Virus record (IMG/VR): IMGVR_UViG_3300005824_000035
Span: 1-34,462 of that record
Direction: 5' to 3' (one strand)
Source of the DNA: a virus
DNA length: 34,462 nucleotides
Made by a program: the position numbers and the translations under genes. Shown here one piece after another: positions 7,486 to 14,977 of this stretch; positions within the stretch are counted from its first letter, which is position 1; every line of letters begins with the position of its first letter. The notes beneath the pieces are model-generated. The model made no database searches, was not told the DNA's origin, and saw nothing but the letters and a program-made list of their open reading frames with translations.

Positions 7486-9095
7486 ATTTTTATACCATCG
7501 TCAAAGTCGGCCATGCTTTGCTTGATCTGTTGCGCTAGAATATCTGTGAGTGCGGTTGAAATCCCGCTAGCGTCGGAGGCCTGTGTGTTAATGGTAACGC
7601 CGCCAACATTAACAGAAGTTTTTTTTGAAAAATTTGAATACGCATGATACTTGGATGGGAGAGATGTTGCCGTCTTGTAAATTCCGGATATTGCCAACTG
7701 CCGCTTGTTCTCTTTTTCTTGTTCGACAGCATCACCAGAAAAAACTCCTTTGACGTGATGCCCAAAATTAGCGGCACTTTCCCCAATCTTTTCAAAAAAA
7801 TTTGAAATTTTTGTCAAGTCTTTAATTATTACTTCCGTCCCCATTGAAAAAAGCAATTCAGTTTCTTGCCATACTTTTTTTAATACCGAAAGTGGATTTG
7901 CCAGCAACTGCATGGTCTCACCCAGTCCCATGATCATGTTACTGAGAATCTTGTGTTTTTCTCTCCAAGCCTCAATCAAAGAACCTTGCCTTTTCTGGTA
8001 ATGCTCATAATCTTCAAGGGAGTCGCGGGCTATTTTCCACGCAGCCGCAACCGCCAAAATACTCAACGCAAACGGGGCGAGTCCGGCAATTCCACCCATT
8101 GCCGCTGCTTCTGCGCCAACGGCGAGTGCCCCTCCCTCTGCGGCTCCTGCAGCTTCTGCGGCTCCCGCAGATTCCGCAGCCCCGGCGGCGATTGACTTTG
8201 CGCCTGATTTCCCCATCATTTTTCCAAATTTTTTTTTCAAAAAATGCGCAGATCCTGCGGCGATGCCAACGCCAAAAATTGATGTAAATGTGTCCGAGTG
8301 CGCTGCCGTAAAAGCTGCGATTTTTTCGATGATCGTCGCGATTTTCTCAAGTGCAGGCGCAGCAGCCTCTCCAATGCTTAAACCCAAAGTCCGAAATGCA
8401 TGGTTTACATCTGTCCAAGTTTCATATAATTTTTTTGCTTTTTCTGCTTGATCTTTGGTCACTGTGCCAAGTTTTTTTTGCTCTTCCACCAAATCTTGCA
8501 CACGCTCCCGCCCTTGCTCCAAAAGCGTTATGGTGCTTTGGTCGAGTCCCATTTTTGACCCGATTTCGAAAGACTGCGCCGCGCCTATTTTTTGAAATTT
8601 CTCTGCCAGGTCGGGCAAAATGTCTAAAAAGGTTCGCGCTTTCCCGTGCGAATCCTTTAAGCTTATTCCAAGCTCCTCAAAAAATGGGGTTAGACGCCCC
8701 TTCTTCCCCGCGCCAACGTTCGCCAGTTCCATTGAAATCCGTTGAAGGCTACCTCGGAATTCTTCTGCGCTTCCCCCGCTCGCCTTCACAGCGTCCGACC
8801 AAGCAACCAATTGTTGCAGATTCTCCCCTGTTCGCTCACTTAGCTCGCCCATTTCACGAGCAAAGTTCATGGTCTCCTTGGTTGCATCTATCATTTTCTC
8901 GGCAGCAAAAAAACCTGTTACCGGCATAACGAGAGACTTAAAGCCTTCCTTAAAGGATTCTTGCATTTTGTCTTTGAATTTTTCTGCAAAATGCTCAAAA
9001 CCTTGCAGCTCTTCTTTTGCTTCTTTAGTTCCTTTTTTCAAGCCTTCGGCTTTTGCTCCAAAGCTCACAAAAAAATTCTTAATCTCCTCTCCCAC
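7482..9095 (-). CDS. Tail tape measure protein
   Basis: The 537-residue protein has the expected features: long charged helical segments at the N-terminus (residues about 10-45), a tape-measure core with WSDAVKASGG and FRGSLQRIS, a very Ala/Gly-rich hydrophobic stretch near residues 290-350, and further helices. It would set tail length; at roughly 1.5 angstrom per residue that is about 80 nm. I prefer the GTG at 9095, preceded by GAGGTGA and lying two bases after the stop of the frameshifted chaperone; an in-frame GTG at 9101 would add two residues. It lies downstream of the chaperone as in nearly all tailed phages. Confidence 0.88.
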   Translation of the reverse strand: MGEEIKNFFVSFGAKAEGLKKGTKEAKEELQGFEHFAEKFKDKMQESFKEGFKSLVMPVTGFFAAEKMIDATKETMNFAREMGELSERTGENLQQLVAWSDAVKASGGSAEEFRGSLQRISMELANVGAGKKGRLTPFFEELGISLKDSHGKARTFLDILPDLAEKFQKIGAAQSFEIGSKMGLDQSTITLLEQGRERVQDLVEEQKKLGTVTKDQAEKAKKLYETWTDVNHAFRTLGLSIGEAAAPALEKIATIIEKIAAFTAAHSDTFTSIFGVGIAAGSAHFLKKKFGKMMGKSGAKSIAAGAAESAGAAEAAGAAEGGALAVGAEAAAMGGIAGLAPFALSILAVAAAWKIARDSLEDYEHYQKRQGSLIEAWREKHKILSNMIMGLGETMQLLANPLSVLKKVWQETELLFSMGTEVIIKDLTKISNFFEKIGESAANFGHHVKGVFSGDAVEQEKENKRQLAISGIYKTATSLPSKYHAYSNFSKKTSVNVGGVTINTQASDASGISTALTDILAQQIKQSMADFDDGIKI

Positions 9096-9097
9096 AG

Positions 9098-9298
9098 TCA
9101 CCTCTGTTGCTTTGATAAATATTCATTATAAACCTGATTATTATATGAATCTGCTTGCAGGCATGACAGGAGTTCGCAAGCCTCCTCAAGCGTGTAATAT
9201 TCCTGCAGTTCCCGCAAAGTTGCCAACTTCTCAACAATCAACGTATACATAATTGAGTTGACGGTTTTGGGAAAAACTCGTGCAGGCCCTCGGTTTAT
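9098..9298 (-). CDS. Tail chaperone frameshift extension (T part of G-T)
   Basis: This reading frame has no start of its own. It is reached from the upstream chaperone by a -1 slip at the A AAA AAA heptamer (9298-9304), immediately before the chaperone stop. It stays open for 66 residues, through ...NSIMYTLIVEKLATL, ELQEYYTLEEACELL and ...QVYNEYLSKQQR, up to TGA at 9098-9100, two bases before the tape measure start. The fusion would be 187 residues. Lambda G/G-T and many other phages use the same arrangement to make a minor chaperone that loads the tape measure. Confidence 0.78.
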   Translation of the reverse strand: MNRGPARVFPKTVNSIMYTLIVEKLATLRELQEYYTLEEACELLSCLQADSYNNQVYNEYLSKQQR

Positions 9299-9660
9299 TT
9301 TTTTGGGGATTCCGGGGTCCCAGTTGCTAAAAAATCGATATTGTACTTAACAATTTTAATAGCAAGGTCAAGAAATTCGGATGCGTCGGCAAGGTATTGA
9401 TCAATTCTTAGGTCTGTGCTAAGTTGAATTGCTTCGCCTGATTCCGGAAGATATTCACAATAATGCAGGAGATTTTTAATCATTTTCTCGGACGTTTCCG
9501 GAGCTTTCATGGGGTCTTCTATCATGCCGTTTATTGCTGCCTGAGCCGGCCAAACCACTTTTACCGCACTGGACACCGGCACCTTGTAAATTTTAAAATT
9601 TTTTGAATTAACACTAACAGTTTGGCTGAATCTTAATTTTTTTAAGTCGATAGTTTCCAT
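9295..9660 (-). CDS. Tail assembly chaperone (G-like)
   Basis: The 121-residue protein precedes the tape measure and has the size and helix-rich pattern of tail assembly chaperones, with an N-terminal strand part (LKKLRFSQTVSVNSK) and a helical part containing ELCE-like LLHYCEYLPESGEA and DQYLADASEFLDLAIKIV. It would coat the tape measure during tail assembly. The ATG has GAGG five bases upstream. The last codons lie in the slippery heptamer followed by TAA, so most ribosomes end here and a minority continue into the extension at 9098-9298. Confidence 0.75.
   Translation of the reverse strand: METIDLKKLRFSQTVSVNSKNFKIYKVPVSSAVKVVWPAQAAINGMIEDPMKAPETSEKMIKNLLHYCEYLPESGEAIQLSTDLRIDQYLADASEFLDLAIKIVKYNIDFLATGTPESPKK
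9298..9304 (-). other. Programmed -1 frameshift slippery site A AAA AAA
   Basis: On the minus strand the chaperone ends CCA AAA AAA TAA. The seven A residues are phased as X XXY YYZ with respect to the zero frame, so both tRNAs can re-pair after a -1 slip. The stop codon lies directly after it, and the -1 frame is open from here to the tape measure start. Confidence 0.78.
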
Positions 9661-9689
9661 TTGAACCTCAATTAGAATTTAGGTATAAT
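9661..9689 (+). promoter_or_regulatory. Sigma-70-type promoter of the lysozyme gene
   Basis: TTGAAC at 9661-9666 and TATAAT at 9684-9689 are 17 bases apart, close to the consensus. It faces the lysozyme gene, whose ATG is 33 bases downstream. It lacks the GGTTGTT core of the ankyrin-type promoters, so it is probably regulated differently. On the other strand only a weak TTGTTT/TTATAC pair precedes the tail operon. The lysozyme has no good Shine-Dalgarno site. Confidence 0.7.
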
Positions 9690-9722
9690 ATAAAAAAAAC
9701 AATAAAACAATATTTTTATATT

Positions 9723-10208
9723 ATGGCAAATTTCTTAGATTGCGTCAATTTGGTTTTCTCTGCGGAAGGCGGCTATGTCGACGACCCTGACGATGCCGGT
9801 GGAGAAACCAAGTTTGGAATTTCTAAAAAATCCTACCCAAACATCGACATAAAAAATATTACTCAAAACGATGCGAGAGAGATCTACCGTAGAGATTTTT
9901 GGGACAAGATCAAAGGGGATGAAATAAAATCTTTTGAAATAGCAAAAAAATTATTACTACTTTCTGTCAACGCTGGAGTCTCACAAGCGGTCAAGGTTCT
10001 GCAGTGGTCGCTTCACGATCAGGGATATGACTTAAAGGTTGACGGAATCGTTGGCAAGCAGACCTTAAAAGTCATAAACTTTGACAATTTCAAGGTCACT
10101 GAATTGTTTTTCTTGATTGGGATAATAAAATTCTACAAGATGCTCGTGGATGGGCGGCGATCAAACTCAAAGTTTTTATATGGCTGGCTAAACCGCGCGT
10201 TTCTATAG
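9723..10208 (+). CDS. Endolysin, glycoside hydrolase family 108
   Basis: The 161-residue protein matches GH108 phage muramidases. The N-terminal catalytic part has FSAEGGYVDDPDDAGGETKFGIS, with E15 of EGGY as the expected catalytic acid, followed by ARE IYRRDFWD. The C-terminal half (about 75-150) is the family's peptidoglycan-binding type, with VLQWSLHDQG and VDGIVGKQTL. It would cut the glycan backbone of peptidoglycan during lysis. There is no signal peptide, so export by a holin is expected; a holin candidate is encoded at 12695-13222. It is the only plus-strand gene between the tail and lysis/ankyrin modules and has its own promoter. Confidence 0.92.
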   Translation: MANFLDCVNLVFSAEGGYVDDPDDAGGETKFGISKKSYPNIDIKNITQNDAREIYRRDFWDKIKGDEIKSFEIAKKLLLLSVNAGVSQAVKVLQWSLHDQGYDLKVDGIVGKQTLKVINFDNFKVTELFFLIGIIKFYKMLVDGRRSNSKFLYGWLNRAFL

Positions 10209-10234
10209 CGGCCTGGGCGGTGAGGCCCAAGCCG
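10209..10234. other. Hairpin between convergent genes
   Basis: Ten-base arms CGGCCTGGGC and GCCCAAGCCG pair with one mismatch around a six-base loop, starting one base after the lysozyme stop. No T run follows on either strand, so it is not a canonical intrinsic terminator, but it may slow or stop transcription from both sides. Confidence 0.5.
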
Positions 10235-10241
10235 GTACTGA

Positions 10242-10526
10242 TTAGACTTGCTTATGCTCGTCTTTTAAATAAAAATGCACATCATCGAGAATATCGTTTA
10301 ATTTTCTTTTTTCAGAGTTAACAAAAAAAGAAAAAATCAGATATGCAAAAATCGAACAAAGGAGCACGAGAGTCCATATTAACCTAACAGATGCGACATG
10401 CGTTACGATGTCGGAGTTGCCTCCTATGAGAAATATCGCAAGCGTCGTCCATCGAGCGATCGACTGAGAGCGGACTGCTCTAAAATAAAGTTTTCTCGCC
10501 CTGTTTAGGTCTTTTAAGAAAATCAT
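10242..10526 (-). CDS. Small membrane protein of unknown function (94 aa)
   Basis: The protein has one strong membrane segment at about 49-69 (IWTLVLLCSIFAYLIFSFFV) and a weaker hydrophobic patch at 27-35. The N-terminus is basic (KDLNRARKLYFRAVR) and the C-terminus is charged and probably cytosolic. A good AGAGG lies seven bases before the ATG. It follows three ankyrin genes on the same strand. Position beside the endolysin suggests a lysis or superinfection role, but nothing specific supports it. It is not recognised. Confidence 0.65.
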   Translation of the reverse strand: MIFLKDLNRARKLYFRAVRSQSIARWTTLAIFLIGGNSDIVTHVASVRLIWTLVLLCSIFAYLIFSFFVNSEKRKLNDILDDVHFYLKDEHKQV

Positions 10527-10607
10527 TTTTACCTCTTGTTTTAATTTTCAGAAACCTGCGCAACAAAAAACGACGCAGAACCTTTTCCCCAAACCCACAC
10601 AGGTTGT

Positions 10608-11444
10608 TTATTCATCCATATTTTTTGCGTTCACATCTGCGCCAGCCTCCAGAAGAATTCCATAAATTTCATAGTTGAGCGACAAATCGATAGGAGTTTC
10701 TCCGCGTTTATTTTTTGCGATTGGGTCGGCCCCTGCGGCAAGAAGAAGTTTTGCATGTTCTGCGGATTTAACCCGATGCAGCGGTGTTTCGCCTAAGGCA
10801 TCTTTTTCGTTTGGATTTTCTACAGCCTCCAGGAGAATTTTAAAAACTTCGGCGCACGAGGCCCGGTGAAGCGGGGTTTCGCCTGATGAATCTTTTTCGT
10901 TTGGATTTGCCCCAGCCTCCAGAAGAAGTCTGGCAGTTTGGGCGCCCATAGCACAGTGCAGTGGTGTTTTGCCCCTTCGAGTTTTAGCGGTTGCATCTGC
11001 CCCCGCATCGATCAGAACTTTTGCAATCTCAGCGAATTTAATCCAGTGTAGTGGGGTTTCTCCTGCGATATTTTTGGCATTCACATCGGCGCCAGCATCG
11101 ATAAGAATTTTAGCAATTTGTGCTGTCCTAGCATCATGAAGTGGAGTTCTACCCCATTCATCTTTTGCGTTGACATCCGCGCCTGAATTAATTAAAATTC
11201 TTGCCATTTTCGCGGTTTTTGAGTAATGGAGCGGAGTGAACCCCCTTCTGTTTTTGGCATTAACATAAGCCCCTGCTTCAATTAAAACTTTAGTCATTTC
11301 CTGAGATTGAGACCAGTGGAGCAAGACCATTTTATTCTCATACTTCTGGTTGACGTCCGCAAACAAAGCAATAAGCTCTTTCACTTTTTCAATATCATTT
11401 AATTTAACAGCAGTCTTTATATCGCTAGAAAGTTTTTCGTTCAT
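10608..11444 (-). CDS. Ankyrin-repeat protein (278 aa)
   Basis: This is the longest ankyrin gene in the window. An N-terminal cap (about 1-40, with DIEKVKELI) is followed by eight repeats with TPLH and AGADVNAK-type loops spaced exactly 30 residues. Canonical ankyrin repeats are 33 residues; the three residues of the GH turn between the helices are absent in every unit. The repeats diverge from one another (AENPNEK, AGADPIAK variants). There is no signal peptide, membrane segment or enzymatic domain. It starts 14 bases after the upstream ankyrin gene and has a weak ribosome binding site, so it is probably co-transcribed from the promoter at 12040-12068. Target unknown. Confidence 0.9.
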   Translation of the reverse strand: MNEKLSSDIKTAVKLNDIEKVKELIALFADVNQKYENKMVLLHWSQSQEMTKVLIEAGAYVNAKNRRGFTPLHYSKTAKMARILINSGADVNAKDEWGRTPLHDARTAQIAKILIDAGADVNAKNIAGETPLHWIKFAEIAKVLIDAGADATAKTRRGKTPLHCAMGAQTARLLLEAGANPNEKDSSGETPLHRASCAEVFKILLEAVENPNEKDALGETPLHRVKSAEHAKLLLAAGADPIAKNKRGETPIDLSLNYEIYGILLEAGADVNAKNMDE

Positions 11445-11458
11445 TTTGAGTTACTCGG

Positions 11459-11989
11459 TTAAGTTGAAGATTGAAGGTTTTCCAAAAAAACCCTAACATC
11501 AGCGTCTAGCGTAAGTGGTAATTTTTCGAAGTTTATAGGGTTAGCGCCTGCATCAAGAAGCATTTCAGCAATTTTTACAGTTCTAGAATAAAAAAGCGGG
11601 GGTTCGCCAAACAAATCTTTGGCATTAACATCGGCGCCCGCATCGATTAGAATTTTTACAATTCCTGCTGTTTTAGCCACGTGCAAGTGGCTGTTTGCCC
11701 AGTTATCTTGTATATTGGGGTCGGCTCCTGCATCTATTAGGATTTTAGCAGCCCCAGCCTCCCTGACATAATGCAGTGCTGTTTTCCCCCATTTATTTCT
11801 GGCGTTTGGGTCTGCCTTTGCATCTATTAGAATTTTGACAATCTCTAAGCTGCTAGGACAGTGGAGTGATGTACCGCCTTCATCGTGCCTTGCATTCACA
11901 TCGGCGCCAGCCTCAAGAAGTTCCTTGATTTTTTTAACATCACCGTGACAAACTGCGTTAAAGAGTTTATTTGAAAGATTATTATTCAT
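11459..11989 (-). CDS. Ankyrin-repeat protein (176 aa)
   Basis: The ATG at 11989 is chosen because AGAGG lies eight bases upstream and the promoter cassette at 12040-12068 lies inside the longer open frame. The start MNNNLSNKLFNAV resembles that of the other ankyrin genes. A cap with VKKIKELLEAGADVNA is followed by four 30-residue ankyrin-type repeats and a non-repeat tail (DADVRVFLENLQ). It is the first gene of a two-ankyrin unit with 10608-11444. No export signal is seen. Confidence 0.9.
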   Translation of the reverse strand: MNNNLSNKLFNAVCHGDVKKIKELLEAGADVNARHDEGGTSLHCPSSLEIVKILIDAKADPNARNKWGKTALHYVREAGAAKILIDAGADPNIQDNWANSHLHVAKTAGIVKILIDAGADVNAKDLFGEPPLFYSRTVKIAEMLLDAGANPINFEKLPLTLDADVRVFLENLQSST

Positions 11990-12011
11990 TTTTAATTCCT
12001 CTGTTAAAGTT

Positions 12012-12068
12012 TGAGGGATTTCCCTCAGTTCGTAAACACAGTATACCCCAACAACCAAGCTGCGTCAA
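12012..12068 (-). promoter_or_regulatory. Ankyrin-type promoter with operator core and leader hairpin
   Basis: On the minus strand, TTGACG (12068-12063), a 17-base spacer and TATACT (12045-12040). The spacer ends in GGTTGTTGGGG, shared with five other promoters here. The -35 box overlaps the TGA stop of the upstream ankyrin gene. The leader forms a perfect hairpin (TGAGGG, loop, CCCTCA at 12012-12027) just before the AGAGG ribosome binding site of the gene at 11459-11989. Confidence 0.8.
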
Positions 12069-12598
12069 GCGTTTTCTGAAATTATTTTTAAAATCTCAGG
12101 ACAAACGCAATTGAAAGCGGTAAGTCCATATTTGTTTTTTGCGCGAACATAGGCGCCTGCCTCGATAAGAATTTTTACTATTTCGGAGTTTTTTACTCGG
12201 TGCAGCGGGGTATCTAAAAAATAATTTCTTGCGTTAACCTCGGCCCCTGCATCTATAAGCATTTTTGCGATTTCTGCGGTTCTAACGAGATGCAGAGGAG
12301 TATTTCCGAGATTATTTTTTGCGTTTACGTCTGCGCCCAAGGCAAGAAGAATTTTAGCAATTTCTGGAGATTTAGCGTAATGCAGTGGTGTATCGCTTAT
12401 ATTATTTCTTGCGTGAACATCAGCGCCGGCCTCGATGAGAATTTTTACTATTTCAGGATTTTTTGCTCTGTGAAGCGGCGTATCTAAAAAATAAGTTCTT
12501 GCGTTTACATCGGCGCCCAAGCAGAGAAGTTCTTTTACTGCTTCAATATCATCGCTGTAAACTGCGATAAAAAGCACACCCGAGAGTTGTTTATTCAT
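12065..12598 (-). CDS. Ankyrin-repeat protein (177 aa)
   Basis: After the cap (MNKQLSGVLFIAV, VKELLCLGADVNA) come four full 30-residue repeats plus a partial unit. The first and fourth repeats are nearly identical in protein and DNA (both carry YFLDTPLHR, K N.EIVKILIEAGA), suggesting a recent internal duplication of a three-repeat block. The ATG at 12598 has AGAGG upstream and the conserved promoter and hairpin. The stop TGA is embedded in the -35 box of the next ankyrin promoter, so the two units are tightly packed but separately initiated. Confidence 0.9.
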   Translation of the reverse strand: MNKQLSGVLFIAVYSDDIEAVKELLCLGADVNARTYFLDTPLHRAKNPEIVKILIEAGADVHARNNISDTPLHYAKSPEIAKILLALGADVNAKNNLGNTPLHLVRTAEIAKMLIDAGAEVNARNYFLDTPLHRVKNSEIVKILIEAGAYVRAKNKYGLTAFNCVCPEILKIISENA

Positions 12599-12623
12599 TG
12601 GAATCCTCTGTTAAGTTAAAGTT

Positions 12624-12681
12624 TGAGGGGTTTCGCCTCAGTTCATAAAACTAGCATACCCCAACAACCAAACTGTGTCAA
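12624..12681 (-). promoter_or_regulatory. Ankyrin-type promoter with operator core and leader hairpin
   Basis: On the minus strand, TTGACA (12681-12676), 17-base spacer ending GGTTGTTGGGG, then TATGCT (12658-12653). Downstream a hairpin with arms TGAGG and CCTCA (12624-12640) precedes ACTTTAACTTAACAGAGG and the start of the ankyrin gene at 12598. Confidence 0.8.
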
Positions 12682-12694
12682 GGCTTTTTTTAAA

Positions 12695-13222
12695 TTATTT
12701 TTTTAAAATTGCAGAGTGCAAAGCGGTATTTTTTTCCTGGCTCCCCCGAGAAGAACCAAAAAAATAACTAACGACTTGTGTCGCATTACTTGAAACGTAA
12801 CCGATAATCGCGCTCAGAATCATGCTGTACGGCTCGTTTATTTTTTGGTAACTGGCCAAAACCATTACCATGGTAATCGTGATTAAGAAAATAAATAAAA
12901 TTACGACGCCTAGCCAAAAAACACTAGAGTTTTGAGAATTTTTGTCTCGCGCATCGGCAACGTCGCTAAGATAAGTTTTTTCTAAGTCACAATCAAGGGC
13001 TTTTAAGGCCAAAGAAAACTCTTGATCTGCCTGCTTGATTTTGGCTAAAAGTTCCGGGGTAGCTCGCTCAAGAGACAGACCTATCTCCTCCTCGGAGGCA
13101 TCAGGCCTGTCAAAAATAACACTGCTCAGAGCGTTTACCGCCGTCCCTGCCAGGGGCCCCCCCAGAGCAGAGGCCAGAGCGGGTGCGACGGCGAAAATTA
13201 TTTTTTTAACCTTTTCCAGCAT
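12695..13222 (-). CDS. Holin, 3-TM family
   Basis: The 175-residue protein resembles the 3TM holin family (also found in gene transfer agents). It has a hydrophobic, Gly/Ala-rich N-terminal segment (about 7-33), a polar helical middle with PELLAKIKQADQEF, two strong membrane segments at about 101-124 and 131-155, and the family-like end YFFGSSRGSQEK. It would permeabilise the inner membrane so that the GH108 lysozyme reaches peptidoglycan. It starts two bases after the stop of the spike gene; no clear ribosome binding site is seen, so coupling is likely. Confidence 0.82.
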   Translation of the reverse strand: MLEKVKKIIFAVAPALASALGGPLAGTAVNALSSVIFDRPDASEEEIGLSLERATPELLAKIKQADQEFSLALKALDCDLEKTYLSDVADARDKNSQNSSVFWLGVVILFIFLITITMVMVLASYQKINEPYSMILSAIIGYVSSNATQVVSYFFGSSRGSQEKNTALHSAILKK

Positions 13223-13224
13223 TG

Positions 13225-14658
13225 CTATACAGTTTCAATTTTATAGGAGAACGAAAAAAAACAATTTTGGGTTGCCGTGCCTGTTGGTGCGAAGGCTTGC
13301 GGCATCACCTCAATCCTGACATTGTCGCTGCCCACGATTCCAGTAACGTTAGACACCAGAGAAGACTCGCCAGTTGCGTTATTGTAAATTGCAACACCGC
13401 CCGTCCGCAAGGCGTTATTAGCGTTTGTAAAACTTTGCGGATTCGCTTTTAGGTTGGGTACCGTAACATAAAAAGCCGGCACTACCGGCGGATTCATGCC
13501 CACTGTATAATTAACTTGTCCTGTAACTTCAACTATCGCGCCTTCATCCAAAGACACTGCCGAGTACATGGCGTTTACCAGCGCCAGCCCTGTAACAAGG
13601 GTACCTGGGTTTGTAAGAGTGGGCGTGTACTCGCCGCTTACTCCTGACCCAGACGGAGAGACGGGAATGTAGGGAGACAAAGTTACCCCTGTCCCCAAAA
13701 CTGTTGGATTGACGGGAGAAAAATAATCGTAATTAACTTGAATTGTGCCGCCATCCGTAGTATTAAAAAATAAATTTCCTTCCACAATCGTGTCTTGGTG
13801 CGAAATAATTAAATCCGCTGAAGCGTCTTTAGTTGAGAAAGTCGCGCCCGCCCAGAATTCAGAATTGTTCAGAAAACATTTGGTTTGGCCGCTGGAGAAA
13901 GTCTCAATGGAGAACAAACCGTTGCAGTAAGTTTCGTAAATTTTTAAAACTCTGTGGATTGTGGTGGAGGTATTAAGGTGAGAAACTGCCGTAAACCCGC
14001 ATTTTTTAATATTCAAATCCACATCAGAGACCGACACGGATGGATTTTTTTCGATTCCCTCAAAACTAACAACCGAGGTGTTAATAGGATTTGCCGGGTT
14101 TCCGGATACAGAAAACGATGAGGAAGAGCCCGCCGCGGCTTGAAACTTTATATTTGAAAAAAATAAAGCACAAGGGGGTGCCGAACTTAGATCGAGGTTA
14201 ACCGTGATTTGGCATTGATTTATGTTCTCCCAAATGGCCCAGCCGCCTAAAGTATTCCAAGAAGCATGGGCGGTGACCTCATCAACCGCGCCTTGAAAAA
14301 AATTAGAATTACCAAAATCTACAGAGATAAAAGGCTTGATTTGAAAACTAATCGCGCCAAATTGCGCAGAGAATAATGTTATTTTGTAAGGCTTGCTCGC
14401 CGTCGCATCAGTAATTGAGTCGTAAGCATGGGCCAAGCTTGCCCACGGGCTGAAGAAAGAGCCGTCGCCGGTGGTATCGTCTCCATAAAAAGATACGAAC
14501 TTTTCGTTTTCGGGTTGCACCGAAGCGCTCAAAAAATTCGACGCAGGAACTAACTTTGCAAAATAGGGCGACGCTGTCGCGCTGTCAGTGATGACGACAA
14601 AGTCAGATGGGTCTACTACTGTTTTTATCGGGAGTTCGCTTATTATTTTACTGGACAT
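13225..14658 (-). CDS. Second tail fibre/spike protein
   Basis: The 477-residue protein starts MSSKIISELPIKTVVDPSDF, like the common fibre N-terminus in which ISELP is followed by a short strand and a DxVxITD-like segment. From about residue 54, GDDTTGDGSFFSPWASLAHA resembles the opening of right-handed beta-helix spike domains. The last 130 residues (from SGEYTPTLTNPGTLV) look like a beta-sandwich head. It probably binds or degrades a surface glycan, but I see no catalytic motif. It lies in the lysis region rather than with the other tail genes, directly upstream of the holin. Confidence 0.72.
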   Translation of the reverse strand: MSSKIISELPIKTVVDPSDFVVITDSATASPYFAKLVPASNFLSASVQPENEKFVSFYGDDTTGDGSFFSPWASLAHAYDSITDATASKPYKITLFSAQFGAISFQIKPFISVDFGNSNFFQGAVDEVTAHASWNTLGGWAIWENINQCQITVNLDLSSAPPCALFFSNIKFQAAAGSSSSFSVSGNPANPINTSVVSFEGIEKNPSVSVSDVDLNIKKCGFTAVSHLNTSTTIHRVLKIYETYCNGLFSIETFSSGQTKCFLNNSEFWAGATFSTKDASADLIISHQDTIVEGNLFFNTTDGGTIQVNYDYFSPVNPTVLGTGVTLSPYIPVSPSGSGVSGEYTPTLTNPGTLVTGLALVNAMYSAVSLDEGAIVEVTGQVNYTVGMNPPVVPAFYVTVPNLKANPQSFTNANNALRTGGVAIYNNATGESSLVSNVTGIVGSDNVRIEVMPQAFAPTGTATQNCFFSFSYKIETV

Positions 14659-14668
14659 TTTTTTTATC

Positions 14669-14977
14669 TCATTTTTTTGTTGAAATCGGGCGGTAAGACT
14701 CCCTAGAGTAAATTAAATCGCGCATGCTGTCTAGTTTATTAGAGAGTCGTTCCATTTCCGAGTAAAAGTCATTTTTAAGTAAATACTGAGATTTATCATG
14801 CGCTTCCTCAATTCGGAGTTGTTCAACTTTCTCCTGAAGAATTTCCACGTACCCCCAAATTTTACCAGTCCACCACCCACCAAAGGCCAAAAGCAAAGCA
14901 AGGACCGAATTGAAAATCACTTGCTTGGAGAATTCCTTGTCGGGGGTTGAGCCGTTTTTTTTATCACAGTCATTCAA
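14669..14977 (-). CDS. Single-membrane-segment, coiled-coil protein (about 102 aa)
   Basis: A membrane segment at about residues 20-41 (VIFNSVLALLLAFGGWWTG) is followed by a charged helix with coiled-coil character to about residue 90 (EILQEKVEQLRIEEAH, EMERLSNKLDSM). This shape fits inner-membrane spanins or XhlA-type lysis accessory proteins, and the gene lies three bases from... the same operon as the holin, but no outer-membrane partner gene with a lipobox is seen. The start is uncertain: the only in-frame candidate is TTG at 14977, overlapping the stop of the preceding gene. Confidence 0.6.
   Translation of the reverse strand: MNDCDKKNGSTPDKEFSKQVIFNSVLALLLAFGGWWTGKIWGYVEILQEKVEQLRIEEAHDKSQYLLKNDFYSEMERLSNKLDSMRDLIYSRESYRPISTKK

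Noticed and set aside
8351-8929. 192-codon open frame on the plus strand
   Set aside because: It is antisense to the tape measure gene, whose composition explains it; no ribosome binding site or domain pattern.
14948-14956. Run of A in the 14669-14977 gene as a frameshift site
   Set aside because: It is near the N-terminus and alternative frames close quickly; no useful product.
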